Origin: Pelomonas sp039929605
GTDB taxonomy: Bacteria > Pseudomonadota > Gammaproteobacteria > Burkholderiales > Burkholderiaceae_C
Reading direction: 5' to 3'
Assembly (NCBI RefSeq): GCF_039929605.1
Contig: NZ_JBDSQX010000162.1
Span: 1 to 20,055 of the forward strand
Length of the DNA: 20,055 nt
Shown here: positions 1-7,639 of the stretch, piece after piece
Numbering within the stretch: the first letter of the stretch is position 1
Layout of the letters: the number at the start of each line of letters is the position of its first letter
Made by a program: the position numbers and the translations under genes
The notes under the pieces: model-generated
The model's input: the letters and a program-made list of their open reading frames with translations, nothing else
The model's database searches: none
What the model was told of the DNA's origin: nothing

Positions 1-70
1 GCTCGCGGCGTTGAGCCCCGAGCACATCGCCATCGCGGGCCGGCTTGGGAGCGGCCCGGCGCTCGGCCCG
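1..70 (+). repeat. Structured leader repeat, copy 1 (left end may lie outside the window)
   Basis: This copy lies upstream of the aminotransferase gene in sense orientation. Positions 1-9 and 15-23 form a stem around the loop GTTGA, with 8 of 9 pairs and one C-C mismatch at 6/18. The core at 35-70 is identical over 36 bases to 2674-2709 and, on the other strand, to 7640-7675. Within the core, GGGCCG (37-42) can pair with CGGCCC at 52-57. Alternatively GGGCC pairs with GGCCC at 65-69, enclosing GAGCG/CGCTC at 49-53/60-64. The two folds exclude each other. The core ends 78 bases before the start codon at 149. The repeat is seen directly; a regulatory role is inference. Confidence 0.8.
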
Positions 71-93
71 AAGAGAAAACGACTCGCCTGGAT

Positions 94-111
94 TCTGACC
101 AACCTGTCAGA
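94..111 (+). promoter_or_regulatory. Perfect inverted repeat in the aminotransferase leader
   Basis: TCTGAC (94-99) and GTCAGA (106-111) are perfect inverted copies separated by six bases. The site lies between the leader repeat and the start codon at 149. It could be an operator half-site pair or another RNA hairpin. No regulator gene lies next to it in this window, so its binding protein, if any, is unknown. Confidence 0.4.
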
Positions 112-127
112 TTCAAATTAGACTGGC

Positions 128-143
128 GCTCCTCCCGAGGAGC
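128..143 (+). promoter_or_regulatory. Hairpin that includes the Shine-Dalgarno sequence of the aminotransferase gene
   Basis: GCTCCTC (128-134) is the exact inverse complement of GAGGAGC (137-143). A stem of six pairs with a four-base loop is sterically reasonable. The right arm contains GAGGAG (137-142), an excellent ribosome binding site six bases before the ATG at 149. The ribosome binding site can therefore be hidden in the 3' arm of a hairpin. The complementarity is seen; translational control is inferred. Confidence 0.5.
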
Positions 144-148
144 CACGA

Positions 149-1465
149 ATGAGCGCTGACGTTTCCAAGCTTGATGCCTACTGGATGCCCTTCACTGCCA
201 ACCGGCAGTTCAAGCAGTCGCCACGGCTGCTGACCAGCGCAGACGGCATGTTCTTCCGAGACGACAAGGGCCGGGAGGTGCTCGACGGCATCGCCGGCCT
301 GTGGTGCGTCAACGCCGGCCACAACCGGCCCAAGATCGTCAAGGCCATCCAGGAGCAGGCGGCCGAGCTGGACTTCGCGCCGCCCTTCCAGATGGCCCAC
401 CCCAAGGCCTTCGAGCTGGCCGAGCGGCTGGCCGGGATCGCGCCCACGGGCATGAACCGCGTGTTCTTCACCAACTCGGGTTCCGAGGCGGTCGACACCG
501 CGCTGAAGATGGCCATCGCCTACCACCGCGTGCGCGGCGAAGGCGCGCGCACCCGGCTCATCGGCCGAGAGCGCGGTTATCACGGCGTCAACTTCGGCGG
601 CATCTCGGTGGGCGGCATGGTGGCCAACCGCAAGATGTTCGGCACGCTGCTGGCGGGCGTTGACCACATCCGCCACACGCACGACCCGGCGCGCAACGCC
701 TTCTCGGTCGGCGTGCCGGAGCACGGCGCCGAGTTGGCGGATGACCTGGAGCGCCTGGTCGCACTGCACGACGCGTCGACCATCGCCGCCGTCATCGTCG
801 AGCCCGTGGCCGGCTCCACCGGCGTGCTCATCCCGCCAGCCGGCTACCTGCAGCGCCTGCGCGAGATCTGCGACAAGCACGGCATCCTGCTCATCTTCGA
901 CGAGGTCATCACCGGCTTCGGCCGTACCGGCAACCCCTTCGCCGCCCAGACCTTCGGCGTCACGCCCGACCTGATGACGGTGGCCAAGGGCATCACCAAC
1001 GGCTGCGTGCCGATGGGCGCGGTGTTCGCGCAGCAGAAGATCCACGATGCCTTCATGACCGGGCCCGAACACCTGATCGAGTTCTTCCACGGCTACACCT
1101 ACTCGGCCCACCCGTTGGCCTGCGCGGCCGGCATCGCCACGCTGGACACCTACGCCGACGACGGCCTGCTGACCCGCGCGGCCACCATGCAGGCCGAGTT
1201 CGCCGAGGCCCTGCACTCGCTGCGCGACGAGCCCAACGTCATCGACGTGCGCAACATCGGCCTGGTTGGCGGCGTCGAGTTGAAGCCGCTCCCCGGTGAG
1301 CCCGCCAAGCGCGCCTTCAACATCTTCCTGGACTGCTGGGACAAGGGCCTGCTCGTGCGCACCACGGGCGACACCGTCGCGCTGTCGCCGCCGCTCATCA
1401 TCGAGAGCGGCCACATCGCGCAAATCATCGACACCCTCAGAGCCGCCCTGCGCCGCGCTGCATAA
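149..1465 (+). CDS. Omega-amino acid:pyruvate aminotransferase (class III, PLP-dependent)
   Basis: The 438-residue protein belongs to the class III aminotransferases and resembles beta-alanine/omega-amino-acid:pyruvate transaminases. These move the terminal amino group of beta-alanine or related omega-amino acids to pyruvate, giving alanine and an aldehyde. The N-terminus has the family's YWMPFTANRQFK signature, followed by GLWCVNAGHN and the cofactor-phosphate loop TNSGSEAVDTALK. FDEVITGFGRTG gives the PLP-ring aspartate (about D251), and AKGITNG gives the Schiff-base lysine (about K280). Length fits the family. ATG 149 is chosen because GAGGAG sits six bases upstream and an in-frame TAG at 119-121 rules out an extension into the repeat. 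The next gene starts 11 bases after the stop, so the two are probably co-transcribed. The exact substrate cannot be read from sequence. Confidence 0.93.
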   Translation: MSADVSKLDAYWMPFTANRQFKQSPRLLTSADGMFFRDDKGREVLDGIAGLWCVNAGHNRPKIVKAIQEQAAELDFAPPFQMAHPKAFELAERLAGIAPTGMNRVFFTNSGSEAVDTALKMAIAYHRVRGEGARTRLIGRERGYHGVNFGGISVGGMVANRKMFGTLLAGVDHIRHTHDPARNAFSVGVPEHGAELADDLERLVALHDASTIAAVIVEPVAGSTGVLIPPAGYLQRLREICDKHGILLIFDEVITGFGRTGNPFAAQTFGVTPDLMTVAKGITNGCVPMGAVFAQQKIHDAFMTGPEHLIEFFHGYTYSAHPLACAAGIATLDTYADDGLLTRAATMQAEFAEALHSLRDEPNVIDVRNIGLVGGVELKPLPGEPAKRAFNIFLDCWDKGLLVRTTGDTVALSPPLIIESGHIAQIIDTLRAALRRAA

Positions 1466-1475
1466 AAGCTTCTCC

Positions 1476-2624
1476 ATGAAATGGCTACTCGCCCTGCTTC
1501 TCGCAGGGTCTGCCCACGCGCAGAACCTCACCTACCTCGGCCAGCAGATCGTGCCGACCAGCGCGAGCTTTCGCAGCCTGCCGGTGGGCGGCCTGTCCAG
1601 CATCGACTACGTGCCCGCCACGGGCCGCTACCTGGCCATCTGCGATGACCGCAGCGAGCGCGGGCCGGCGCGCTTCTACGAGCTGACGCTGGACCTGTCC
1701 AAGTTCCGTCGCAGCGCCGACCCGGGCTATGCCGGCGTCGGCTGGGTCAACATGACGACGATGCTGGACCTCGATGGCCAGCCCTTCGGCCGCAACCAGG
1801 TCGACCCCGAGAGCCTGCGGCTGGACGCCAAGCGCAACCTCATCTATTGGGCCAACGAGGGCCAGCGCACCTCCGGCGGCATGCAGAACCCGACGATGCG
1901 CCGCATGCAGCTGGACGGCAAACCCGCCGGCGAGTTCGCCGTGCCGGGCTACTACAACCCCTCGGGCAGCGCCGGTGGCCTGGCGGCGGGCGACGTGGGC
2001 GTGCACAACAACCTGGCCTTCGAGAGCGTGGCCATCACGCCCGATGGCAAGACGCTGTGGACCATGTCCGAGAACGGCCTGGCGCAGGACAGCCTGCCCA
2101 CGGCGGTCGGGCACGGCAGCCGCGCGCGCATGCTGTCCTTCGACCTCGACACCGACAAGGCGGGCGCCGAGTATGTCTACGACGTGGGTCCCATTCCCTT
2201 CGCGCCGGCCCGCGCGGGTGATTTCGCCACCAACGGCGTGCCCGACATGCTGGCCCTGTCGGCCACCGAGTTCATCGTCATCGAACGCGCCTACGCCGTC
2301 GGCGCCATCACGCCCGGCCGCGCGGCGCAGACGCAGCAGCCGACCAGCAACACCATCAAGCTCTACCGCATCGACACGCGCGGCGCGACCGACGTGGCCG
2401 GCTGGCCCACCATCAAGGGCCGCGACGTGGTGCCCGTCAAACGCACCATGCTGCTGGACCTGTCCTCGCTGACCAATGACGACGGCAGCGTGCTGGCGCT
2501 GGACAACATCGAGGGCATCACCTTCGGCCCGATGGTCGACGGCAAGCGCACGTTGATCCTGGCGTCCGACAACAACTTCAACCCGGCCCAGTTCACGCAG
2601 TTCATTGCACTAACGATTGATTAG
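1476..2624 (+). CDS. Secreted esterase-like protein of the phytase-like family
   Basis: The 382-residue product begins MKWLLALLLAGSAHAQN, a short signal peptide with likely cleavage after AHA, so it should act in the periplasm or outside the cell. The mature part resembles the 'esterase-like activity of phytase' domain (Pfam PF13449). Features include GLSSIDYVPATGRYLAICDDRS near the start, a mid-region DPESLRLD, FESVAITPDGKTLWTMSENG, and near the C-terminus DNIEGITFGP followed by LILASDNNFN. These acid-rich blade motifs are typical of this beta-propeller group. The frame is open upstream of 1476, but that stretch lies inside the aminotransferase, so the signal-peptide ATG is chosen. No clear Shine-Dalgarno is visible, and translation may depend on termination of the upstream gene. 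The substrate is unknown; the family name does not prove phytate hydrolysis. Confidence 0.85.
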   Translation: MKWLLALLLAGSAHAQNLTYLGQQIVPTSASFRSLPVGGLSSIDYVPATGRYLAICDDRSERGPARFYELTLDLSKFRRSADPGYAGVGWVNMTTMLDLDGQPFGRNQVDPESLRLDAKRNLIYWANEGQRTSGGMQNPTMRRMQLDGKPAGEFAVPGYYNPSGSAGGLAAGDVGVHNNLAFESVAITPDGKTLWTMSENGLAQDSLPTAVGHGSRARMLSFDLDTDKAGAEYVYDVGPIPFAPARAGDFATNGVPDMLALSATEFIVIERAYAVGAITPGRAAQTQQPTSNTIKLYRIDTRGATDVAGWPTIKGRDVVPVKRTMLLDLSSLTNDDGSVLALDNIEGITFGPMVDGKRTLILASDNNFNPAQFTQFIALTID

Positions 2625-2709
2625 CCCCTCGCCCGGTCTTGCGCGGCTGAACGCCGGCAAGCACATTGCCACTGCGGGCCGGCTTGGGAGCGGCCCGGCG
2701 CTCGGCCCG
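2625..2709 (+). repeat. Structured leader repeat, copy 2 (short form)
   Basis: The element begins directly after the stop codon of the esterase gene with CCCCTCGCCCGGTC. A hairpin follows: CTTGC (2638-2642) pairs with GCAAG (2657-2661), and CGGC (2644-2647) with GCCG (2653-2656), around the loop TGAAC, with G2643 bulged. The 36-base core at 2674-2709 is identical to the other two copies and ends 20 bases before the EamA start codon. The hairpin is kept although its bases differ from copies 1 and 3. Confidence 0.8.
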
Positions 2710-2729
2710 AAAACTGAGGTGGAGAGCGA

Positions 2730-3620
2730 ATGCATCCCATCCCCTGGCGCGCCTACGCGCTGCTGGCCGCCAGCACCACGCTGGTCGGCAGCTACGTCGG
2801 CCTGTCCAAGCTGCTGGTGGCGGCCTTCCCGGTGTTCCTGCTGGCGGGCCTGCGCTTTGGCTTCGCGGCCGTGCTGATGCTGCCGTGGCTGAAGAAGCCG
2901 GCGCACGAGGCGCCGCTGGACGCGCGCTCGCGCTGGTTGCTCTTTCTCGAATCCTTCCTCGGCAACTTCCTGTTCTCCATCTGCATGCTGTTCGGCTTGC
3001 GGCAGAGCTCGGCCGTCGTGGCGGGGGTCATCCTGGCCGGCATTCCGGCAGCCGTGGCGCTGCTGAGCTGGGCCGTGCTGCGCGAGCGCCTGGGTGGCCG
3101 CACGTTGGCCGGCATCGCCTGCGCGGTGGGCGGCATCGCACTCGTCGCCACGGGCAGGCAAGGCCATGGCTATGAAGGCGAGACAACGCCGGTCGGCGCC
3201 CTGCTGCTGATTGCCGCGGTGTGCTGCGAGGCCTGCTATGTCGTCATCGGCAAGCAGCTGACTGCAGGCCTCAGCCCGAAGCGCATCAGCGCGCTCATCA
3301 ACCTCTGGGGCCTCGCGCTGGTGACGCCGCTGGCCGTCTGGCAAGGCCTCAGCTTCGACTTCGGCGCGCCGCGCGCGCTGGACTGGGGCCTGCTCGCCTA
3401 CTACTCGGCCACGGCCAGCGTCATCACCGTCTGGCTGTGGATGGCCGGGCTGCGCGGCCTGCCCGCCGCCAAGGCCGGCGTGTTCATGGTCTTCCTGCCC
3501 ATCAGCACGGCGCTCGTGGGCCTGGCGCTGGGTGAGGTGCTGTCGACCCAGCAGGCGCTGGCGTATGGCCTGGCACTGGTGGGTGTGTGGCTGGCGACCT
3601 GGCCCGCGCGGGTTCGTTAG
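2730..3620 (+). CDS. EamA/DMT-family inner-membrane permease
   Basis: The 296-residue protein is almost wholly hydrophobic, with about ten predicted membrane helices in two similar halves. This is the layout of the EamA (RhaT/YdcZ-type) drug/metabolite transporter superfamily. Typical features are the first-half stretch SSAVVAGVILAGIPAAVALLS followed by an RERLGGRTLAGI loop, and the second-half stretch LPAAKAGVFMVFLPISTALV. Members export or import amino acids, nucleotides or other small metabolites; the substrate cannot be predicted here. ATG 2730 has GGTGGAG about 7 bases upstream and directly follows the leader repeat. The next gene begins 10 bases after the stop, so permease, deacetylase and desuccinylase-like enzyme probably share one transcript. 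Confidence 0.9.
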   Translation: MHPIPWRAYALLAASTTLVGSYVGLSKLLVAAFPVFLLAGLRFGFAAVLMLPWLKKPAHEAPLDARSRWLLFLESFLGNFLFSICMLFGLRQSSAVVAGVILAGIPAAVALLSWAVLRERLGGRTLAGIACAVGGIALVATGRQGHGYEGETTPVGALLLIAAVCCEACYVVIGKQLTAGLSPKRISALINLWGLALVTPLAVWQGLSFDFGAPRALDWGLLAYYSATASVITVWLWMAGLRGLPAAKAGVFMVFLPISTALVGLALGEVLSTQQALAYGLALVGVWLATWPARVR

Positions 3621-3629
3621 CATCACGGC

Positions 3630-4466
3630 ATGTCCCTGGAAGCCGATCTCGCGCGCTGGCGCGAGCACCTGACCCATTTCGCTGCCCTGCTGGGCAACCC
3701 GCCCGACCGTCACGCGGCGCCCGCGCCCGACGCCAGCCCTGGCCACTGCCTCATCTTTGCGCCGCATCCGGACGACGAATGCATCGTCGGCGCGCTGCCG
3801 CTGCGCCTGCATCAGGAGGCCGGCTGGCGCGTCAGCAATGTCGCCGTCACGCTGGGCAGCAATACCGAGCGGCGCGAGGCACGCTGGGCCGAACTGCAGG
3901 ACGCCTGCGCGGTGCTGGGCTTCGGCTGCCTCCGCGTCGGTGAGCAAGGCCTATCCGACGTGCGCGCCGACGCGATGCAGCCCGAGCAGGTCCAGGCGCT
4001 CGCCGCCATCCTCACCGAGCATCGCCCCGCCCTCGTCCTCGCGCCCCATGCGCTGGACGACAACCCCAGCCACCGCGGCGTGTACCGCCTGGTCGTCGAA
4101 GCGCTCGCCGCCGCGCGGCTGGACACGGTGGTGGCCTTCACCGAGTTCTGGTCCACCCAGGCGGCCCCCAACGCTCTCGTGCAGACCGGCATTGCCGACA
4201 CCGCCCGGCTGATCGCCGCGCTTGAGCGCCACACCGGCGAGATCGAGCGCAACCCGTATCACCTGCGCCTGCCCGCCTTCCTGGCCGACGCCGTGCGCCG
4301 CGGCGGCGAGCTGGTGCTGGGCGCCGGCCAGGCTCCGCCGGACTTCGCCTTCGCCACCCTCTACCGCCTCGTTGCCTATCGCGCCGGCCAGCCCGTGGCC
4401 GAACTGCCACGCCGCGTCTTCGCTGCCGACCAGGCCCTGTCTACCGCTGCCCTGCTCAAGTCATGA
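3630..4466 (+). CDS. PIG-L (LmbE-like) family zinc deacetylase
   Basis: The 278-residue protein carries the PIG-L/LmbE signature FAPHPDDE (H46, D48, D49, E50), whose His and second Asp bind the catalytic zinc. A later NPSHRGVYRLV segment supplies the third ligand (H148). Members remove N-acetyl groups from amino-sugar conjugates such as GlcNAc-PI, the mycothiol precursor or lincosamide intermediates. No signal peptide or membrane helix is evident, so it should be cytoplasmic. The N-terminal 35 residues are a family-variable extension. The stop overlaps the start of the following M14-type gene by ATGA, indicating translational coupling. An amide-bonded conjugate imported or exported by the neighbouring permease is a reasonable guess for the substrate but is inference. 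Confidence 0.9.
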   Translation: MSLEADLARWREHLTHFAALLGNPPDRHAAPAPDASPGHCLIFAPHPDDECIVGALPLRLHQEAGWRVSNVAVTLGSNTERREARWAELQDACAVLGFGCLRVGEQGLSDVRADAMQPEQVQALAAILTEHRPALVLAPHALDDNPSHRGVYRLVVEALAAARLDTVVAFTEFWSTQAAPNALVQTGIADTARLIAALERHTGEIERNPYHLRLPAFLADAVRRGGELVLGAGQAPPDFAFATLYRLVAYRAGQPVAELPRRVFAADQALSTAALLKS

Positions 4467-5440
4467 CCCATCCGACTCACATCCGCATCCACCAGTTCGC
4501 CGGCCTCCAGCCCGGCCCAAGGGTCCTCGTGACGGGCGCCGTGCATGGCAATGAGATCCACGGCACGACCGCGATGACGGAGATCGCCCGCCAGCTCGAT
4601 GCCGGCGAGCTGACGCTCAAGCGTGGCACGCTGACCTTCGTGCCGATCGTCAACCCGTTGGCCCACCAGCTGAACCGCCGCGAGGGCGATCGCAACCTCA
4701 ACCGCAACCTGCGCCCGCCCATCATTGCGCAGGACTTCGAGGACCGCATCGCTAAGCAGCTCTGCCCGCTGATCGCGCAGCACGACGGGCTCCTGGATCT
4801 GCACAGCTTCCAGGGCCAGGGCCCGGCCTTCGCGATGATCGGCCCGCGCAACAACAGCGACGAGCTGGAGCCCTTCTCGCAGGAGGCGACCGAGTCGGCC
4901 CTCGCTGCGGCGCTGGGCGTGACGCGCATCGTCGAAGGTTGGCTGTCCACCTACGCGCTGGGCCTGCAGCGCCGCCAGCAGCTCAGCCACGACGGCTCGC
5001 GCCGCGCGTCGCTGATCTCCGACCCGCACTACGGCGTCGGCACGACCGAATACATGCGCTCCACCGGCGGCTGGGCCATCACGCTGGAATGCGGCCAGCA
5101 TCTCGACCCGAACGGCCCCGAGGTTGCGCGGCTGGCCATGCTGCGCGCACTGGTGGTCCTGGGCATGCTGGACGAGAGCGCCGTCGAACCGCACCGCCCC
5201 GCGCAAGCGCCGGAGGTGCTGCAGCTTTACGACGTCATCGACCGTGAAGACATGGGCGACAGCTTTGCGCGCGAATGGGCCAGCTTTGATGCCATCGCCA
5301 ACGGCCAGCAGATCGGCACCCGCGCCAGCGGCGAGGCCGTGCTGGCGCCCAGCGAGGGGCGCATCGTGTTCCCTAACGTGAAGTCGCTGCCGGGCACGGA
5401 GTGGTTCTACCTGGCGAGGCCGAGCGATCGCCAGCTTTGA
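4463..5440 (+). CDS. M14-family succinylglutamate desuccinylase/aspartoacylase-like zinc hydrolase
   Basis: The 325-residue protein has the hallmarks of the AstE/AspA branch of the M14 carboxypeptidase superfamily. VTGAVHGNEIHG gives zinc ligands H28 and E31, GDRNLNRN is the substrate-binding arginine/asparagine block (about residues 76-82), LLDLHSFQ gives the third ligand H114, and TLECGQH contains the probable catalytic Glu (about E209). Family members hydrolyse N-acyl amino acids such as N-succinylglutamate or N-acetylaspartate. The arginine-degradation ast genes are absent here, so the astE name is not justified. The start overlaps the deacetylase stop by four bases. Two amide hydrolases and a permease together suggest handling of an N-acylated compound, which is inference. 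Confidence 0.88.
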   Translation: MTHPTHIRIHQFAGLQPGPRVLVTGAVHGNEIHGTTAMTEIARQLDAGELTLKRGTLTFVPIVNPLAHQLNRREGDRNLNRNLRPPIIAQDFEDRIAKQLCPLIAQHDGLLDLHSFQGQGPAFAMIGPRNNSDELEPFSQEATESALAAALGVTRIVEGWLSTYALGLQRRQQLSHDGSRRASLISDPHYGVGTTEYMRSTGGWAITLECGQHLDPNGPEVARLAMLRALVVLGMLDESAVEPHRPAQAPEVLQLYDVIDREDMGDSFAREWASFDAIANGQQIGTRASGEAVLAPSEGRIVFPNVKSLPGTEWFYLARPSDRQL

Positions 5441-5578
5441 ACCAGCCCCGGTTGGCCGAGTGGCTAGAGTACGGGCTGAAGAAGGCCTATACCAATGGCC
5501 AGCTGTCGGCGACAGCCTCAAGCTGCTGAAGAACAAGCGGCTCACGTTCCTGCACCTGCCCAACGTGTGCCGTTGAGT
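5441..5578 (+). pseudogene. Possible frameshifted remnant of a coding sequence, unidentified
   Basis: This stretch separates two oppositely oriented genes. In one frame, 5452-5517 reads as protein-like EWLEYGLKKAYTNGQL. In the next frame, about 5508-5576 reads GDSLKLLKNKRLTFLHLPN and ends at a TGA at 5574-5576. Joined by a one-base shift near 5515, they would make the C-terminal tail of a lysine-rich soluble protein. I do not recognise the family. There is no start codon with a ribosome binding site, and the upstream part would lie inside the desuccinylase gene. It may be decayed DNA or chance. No terminator is visible between the convergent genes. Confidence 0.25.
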
Positions 5579-6070
5579 TCAGCGGGCCCTCTGCCAGCTC
5601 CCCCAAAGCTTGAATTGCCACGCGAAGAACGCCGGAACGGCGATCAGCAGACACAACACCGCGATGCACTGGCGGACGACGTCTGACTTGCTGGGTAATG
5701 CGAGATAGGCCCTTTCGGGGTTCGACTTCAGAACCCAGACTGCAACTTTCAGCCCTTCGGGCACCTGCGAGGGACGCATACGGAGTACCTGGAAGACTTC
5801 ATCCGGCGTGCATCGTTGACACAGCGGCGTCAGCGAGTTGGCGCGTAACTGCCTGCCGTCGACGCCATATTGAAACGACACCTCGGCCAGATGCCGGACA
5901 ACGCCTTCATTCGAATCTGTGTGCTTCTGGACGCCGAGAACCTCGCCCTCGGTCCTGAAGTAGGCCTCGTCGGGTCGAAGTGCTTCCACCAACGAAAAGG
6001 CTGACAACAGGCCTCCGCACAACCAGGCTAGGCCCAGCACCAGCATGAGTGCTTGCGGAAGATTTTTCAT
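5579..6070 (-). CDS. DUF3592-like small membrane protein
   Basis: The 163-residue protein has an N-terminal membrane helix (about residues 5-27) and a C-terminal one (about 133-153). They flank a domain of about 100 residues. The middle part has the pattern of DUF3592 proteins: EGEVLGVQKH, then AEVSFQYGVDGRQLRANS, then a late KSNPERAYL stretch. Function of this family is unknown. The gene lies 55 bases downstream of the second glutathione transferase on the same strand. Its base composition looks visibly less GC-rich than its neighbours, with codons such as AAA, TTT and TCA, so it may have been acquired separately. ATG 6070 lacks a clear Shine-Dalgarno, and the ATG eight codons later is an alternative start. 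Confidence 0.65.
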   Translation of the reverse strand: MKNLPQALMLVLGLAWLCGGLLSAFSLVEALRPDEAYFRTEGEVLGVQKHTDSNEGVVRHLAEVSFQYGVDGRQLRANSLTPLCQRCTPDEVFQVLRMRPSQVPEGLKVAVWVLKSNPERAYLALPSKSDVVRQCIAVLCLLIAVPAFFAWQFKLWGSWQRAR

Positions 6071-6125
6071 CGCGGGCCGCAGTGTGAAGCCAGCCGCGTC
6101 GCGGTGGAAGCAGTGGCGCGGCGCC

Positions 6126-6755
6126 TCACTCCATCGTCCCCCGCGCCTGCATCGCCTCGCGCCAGCGGCGCAGGTGCGGGTGCTCGTCTCCCGGCTTGAC
6201 CTTCGCCACGCGCGCGAAGTCCACCGCCACCACGGCCGTGATGTCGGCGATGCTGAACTGCCCTGCGGCGATGAACTCCCGCCCGGCCAGATGCTCGTTC
6301 AGCGTTGCGAAGAAGGCCTGCACGCGCGCCAGGCCGCGCTGCGCCAGCTCGGGGATCTGCGCGTAGCCCACCGGCCCCGTCAGCGCGCGGCCGGCCATGG
6401 CCGGGCTGCCGTTGCGGAAGGCCTCGGCAATGGCAGCCAGCCCCTCGAATTCCACGCGCCATTGCCAGCCCGCGATCTCGGCCTTCTCCAGCGGCGTGCG
6501 GCCCTGCAGCGGTGGTTCGGGAAAGGCCGCCTCCAGGTAGGCCGCGATGGCGGCGTTGTCGGTCAACACGGCGCCCTCCTCCACCCGCAACGCCGGCACG
6601 GTGCACTGGGGGTTGATGAGCCGGTAAGCCTCGCCCATCTGCTCGCCGCTGCGCAGATCGACCTGCACCGTCTCGTGCGGCACGCCCTTCTCGGCCAGCA
6701 GGATGCGCGCACGGCGCGGGCTGGGGGCGGTGGTGCAGTCGTAGAGCGTGATCAC
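6126..6755 (-). CDS. Glutathione S-transferase family protein
   Basis: The 209-residue protein has the two-domain glutathione transferase layout. The N-terminal thioredoxin-like domain (about residues 1-80) runs from ITLYDCTTAPSPRRARILLAEKG through NPQCTVPALRVEEG, whose cis-proline binds glutathione, to LTDNAAIAAYLE. The helical C-terminal domain contains the FSIADITAVVAVDF helix-capping motif. The start is GTG (6753-6755), overlapping the stop of yghU as GTGA, so the two are translationally coupled. Glutathione conjugation or disulfide reduction of an unknown electrophile in the cytoplasm is the expected activity. The class and substrate cannot be assigned from the sequence alone. Confidence 0.88.
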   Translation of the reverse strand: MITLYDCTTAPSPRRARILLAEKGVPHETVQVDLRSGEQMGEAYRLINPQCTVPALRVEEGAVLTDNAAIAAYLEAAFPEPPLQGRTPLEKAEIAGWQWRVEFEGLAAIAEAFRNGSPAMAGRALTGPVGYAQIPELAQRGLARVQAFFATLNEHLAGREFIAAGQFSIADITAVVAVDFARVAKVKPGDEHPHLRRWREAMQARGTME

Positions 6756-7618
6756 GGCGGCGCCGCCTTGTCCTGCGTCCTCAAATCGAAGTCGCTGGCG
6801 TCGTGCCGCTCGTGCAGTTGGCTGCTCGGCTCGCCCCAGGTGCGGTTGACCTTGCGGCCGCGTTGCACGGCCGGGCGCTTGGCGATCTCGTCGGCCCAGC
6901 GGATGACGTGGGTGTATTCGTGGACGGACAGGAACTCGCCGGCGCCGTAGAGCTGGCCCTTGGCGAGCGCGCCGTACCAGGGCCAGGTCGCCATGTCGGC
7001 GATGCTGTAGCTCTCACCCGCCAGGTAGCGGCGCTCGGCGAGCAGCCGGTCCAGCACATCGAGTTGGCGTTTGACCTCCATCGCGTAGCGGTCGATGGGG
7101 TATTCCTGCTTGGTGGGCGCGTAGGCGTAGAAGTGGCCGAAGCCGCCGCCCAGGAAGGGCGTGCTGCCCATCTGCCAGAACAGCCAGCTCAAGGCCTCGG
7201 CCCGCTCCGCCCCACCAGCCGGCAGGAAGGCGCCGCCGAACTTTTCGGACAGGTAGATGAGGATGGCGCCCGACTCGAACACCCGCTGCGGACGCGGCCC
7301 GCTGTGGTCCACCAGCGCCGGGATCTTGGAGTTGGGATTGGCCTCGACGAAACCGCTGCCGAACTGCTCGCCCTCGTTGATGCGGATCAGCCAGGCGTCG
7401 TACTCGGCACCCGCGTGGCCTGCGGCCAGCAGCTCCTCCAACATCACCGTGACCTTGATGCCGTTGGGCGTGCCCAGCGAGTAGAGCTGCAGCGGATGAC
7501 GGCCGACGGGCAACTCCTTGTCGTGCGTCGGCCCGGCCACCGGCCGGTTGATGCTGGCGAACTGGCCGCCGCTGGCTTTGTTCCAGGTCCAGACCTGGGG
7601 CGGGGTGTAGTCTGACAT
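6752..7618 (-). CDS. yghU: Glutathione-dependent disulfide-bond oxidoreductase YghU
   Basis: The 288-residue product matches the E. coli YghU family closely in length and in nearly every block. These include VWTWNKASGG, INRPVAGPTHDKELPVG, YSLGTPNGIKVTVMLEELL, GFVEANPNSKIPALVDH, FLGGGFGHFY, YSIADMATWPWYG, KRPAVQRGR and the C-terminal SSQLHERHDASDFD. YghU-type enzymes bind two glutathione molecules and reduce disulfides and some organic peroxides in the cytoplasm. ATG 7618 is chosen because the protein then aligns end to end with the family. The frame stays open 31 codons further upstream, but that part is the leader repeat. No convincing Shine-Dalgarno precedes the ATG, which is notable because the repeat ends 21 bases upstream. 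It is coupled to the next transferase by a GTGA overlap. Confidence 0.95.
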   Translation of the reverse strand: MSDYTPPQVWTWNKASGGQFASINRPVAGPTHDKELPVGRHPLQLYSLGTPNGIKVTVMLEELLAAGHAGAEYDAWLIRINEGEQFGSGFVEANPNSKIPALVDHSGPRPQRVFESGAILIYLSEKFGGAFLPAGGAERAEALSWLFWQMGSTPFLGGGFGHFYAYAPTKQEYPIDRYAMEVKRQLDVLDRLLAERRYLAGESYSIADMATWPWYGALAKGQLYGAGEFLSVHEYTHVIRWADEIAKRPAVQRGRKVNRTWGEPSSQLHERHDASDFDLRTQDKAAPP

Positions 7619-7639
7619 GACGGTTTTCTGTGGGTATTC

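Noticed and set aside
113..1531. Long open frame of 472 codons on the minus strand across the aminotransferase gene
   Set aside because: The plus-strand frame has clear aminotransferase motifs. The antisense product is low-complexity Gly/Val/Asp/Ala text expected from GC-rich codon bias.
2625..2709. Leader repeat as a miniature transposable element
   Set aside because: I see no terminal inverted repeats or target-site duplications at the element ends, and copy ends differ in length.
3630..5440. Arginine succinyltransferase (ast) catabolic locus because of the AstE-like enzyme
   Set aside because: None of astA, astB, astC or astD is present, and the aminotransferase in the window is of the omega-amino-acid class without close linkage.
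5448..5530. tRNA-like start, with TGGCCGAGTGG resembling the D-arm of Leu/Ser tRNAs
   Set aside because: No anticodon stem, T-arm sequence (GTTCGA-type) or matching acceptor ends follow within a tRNA length.
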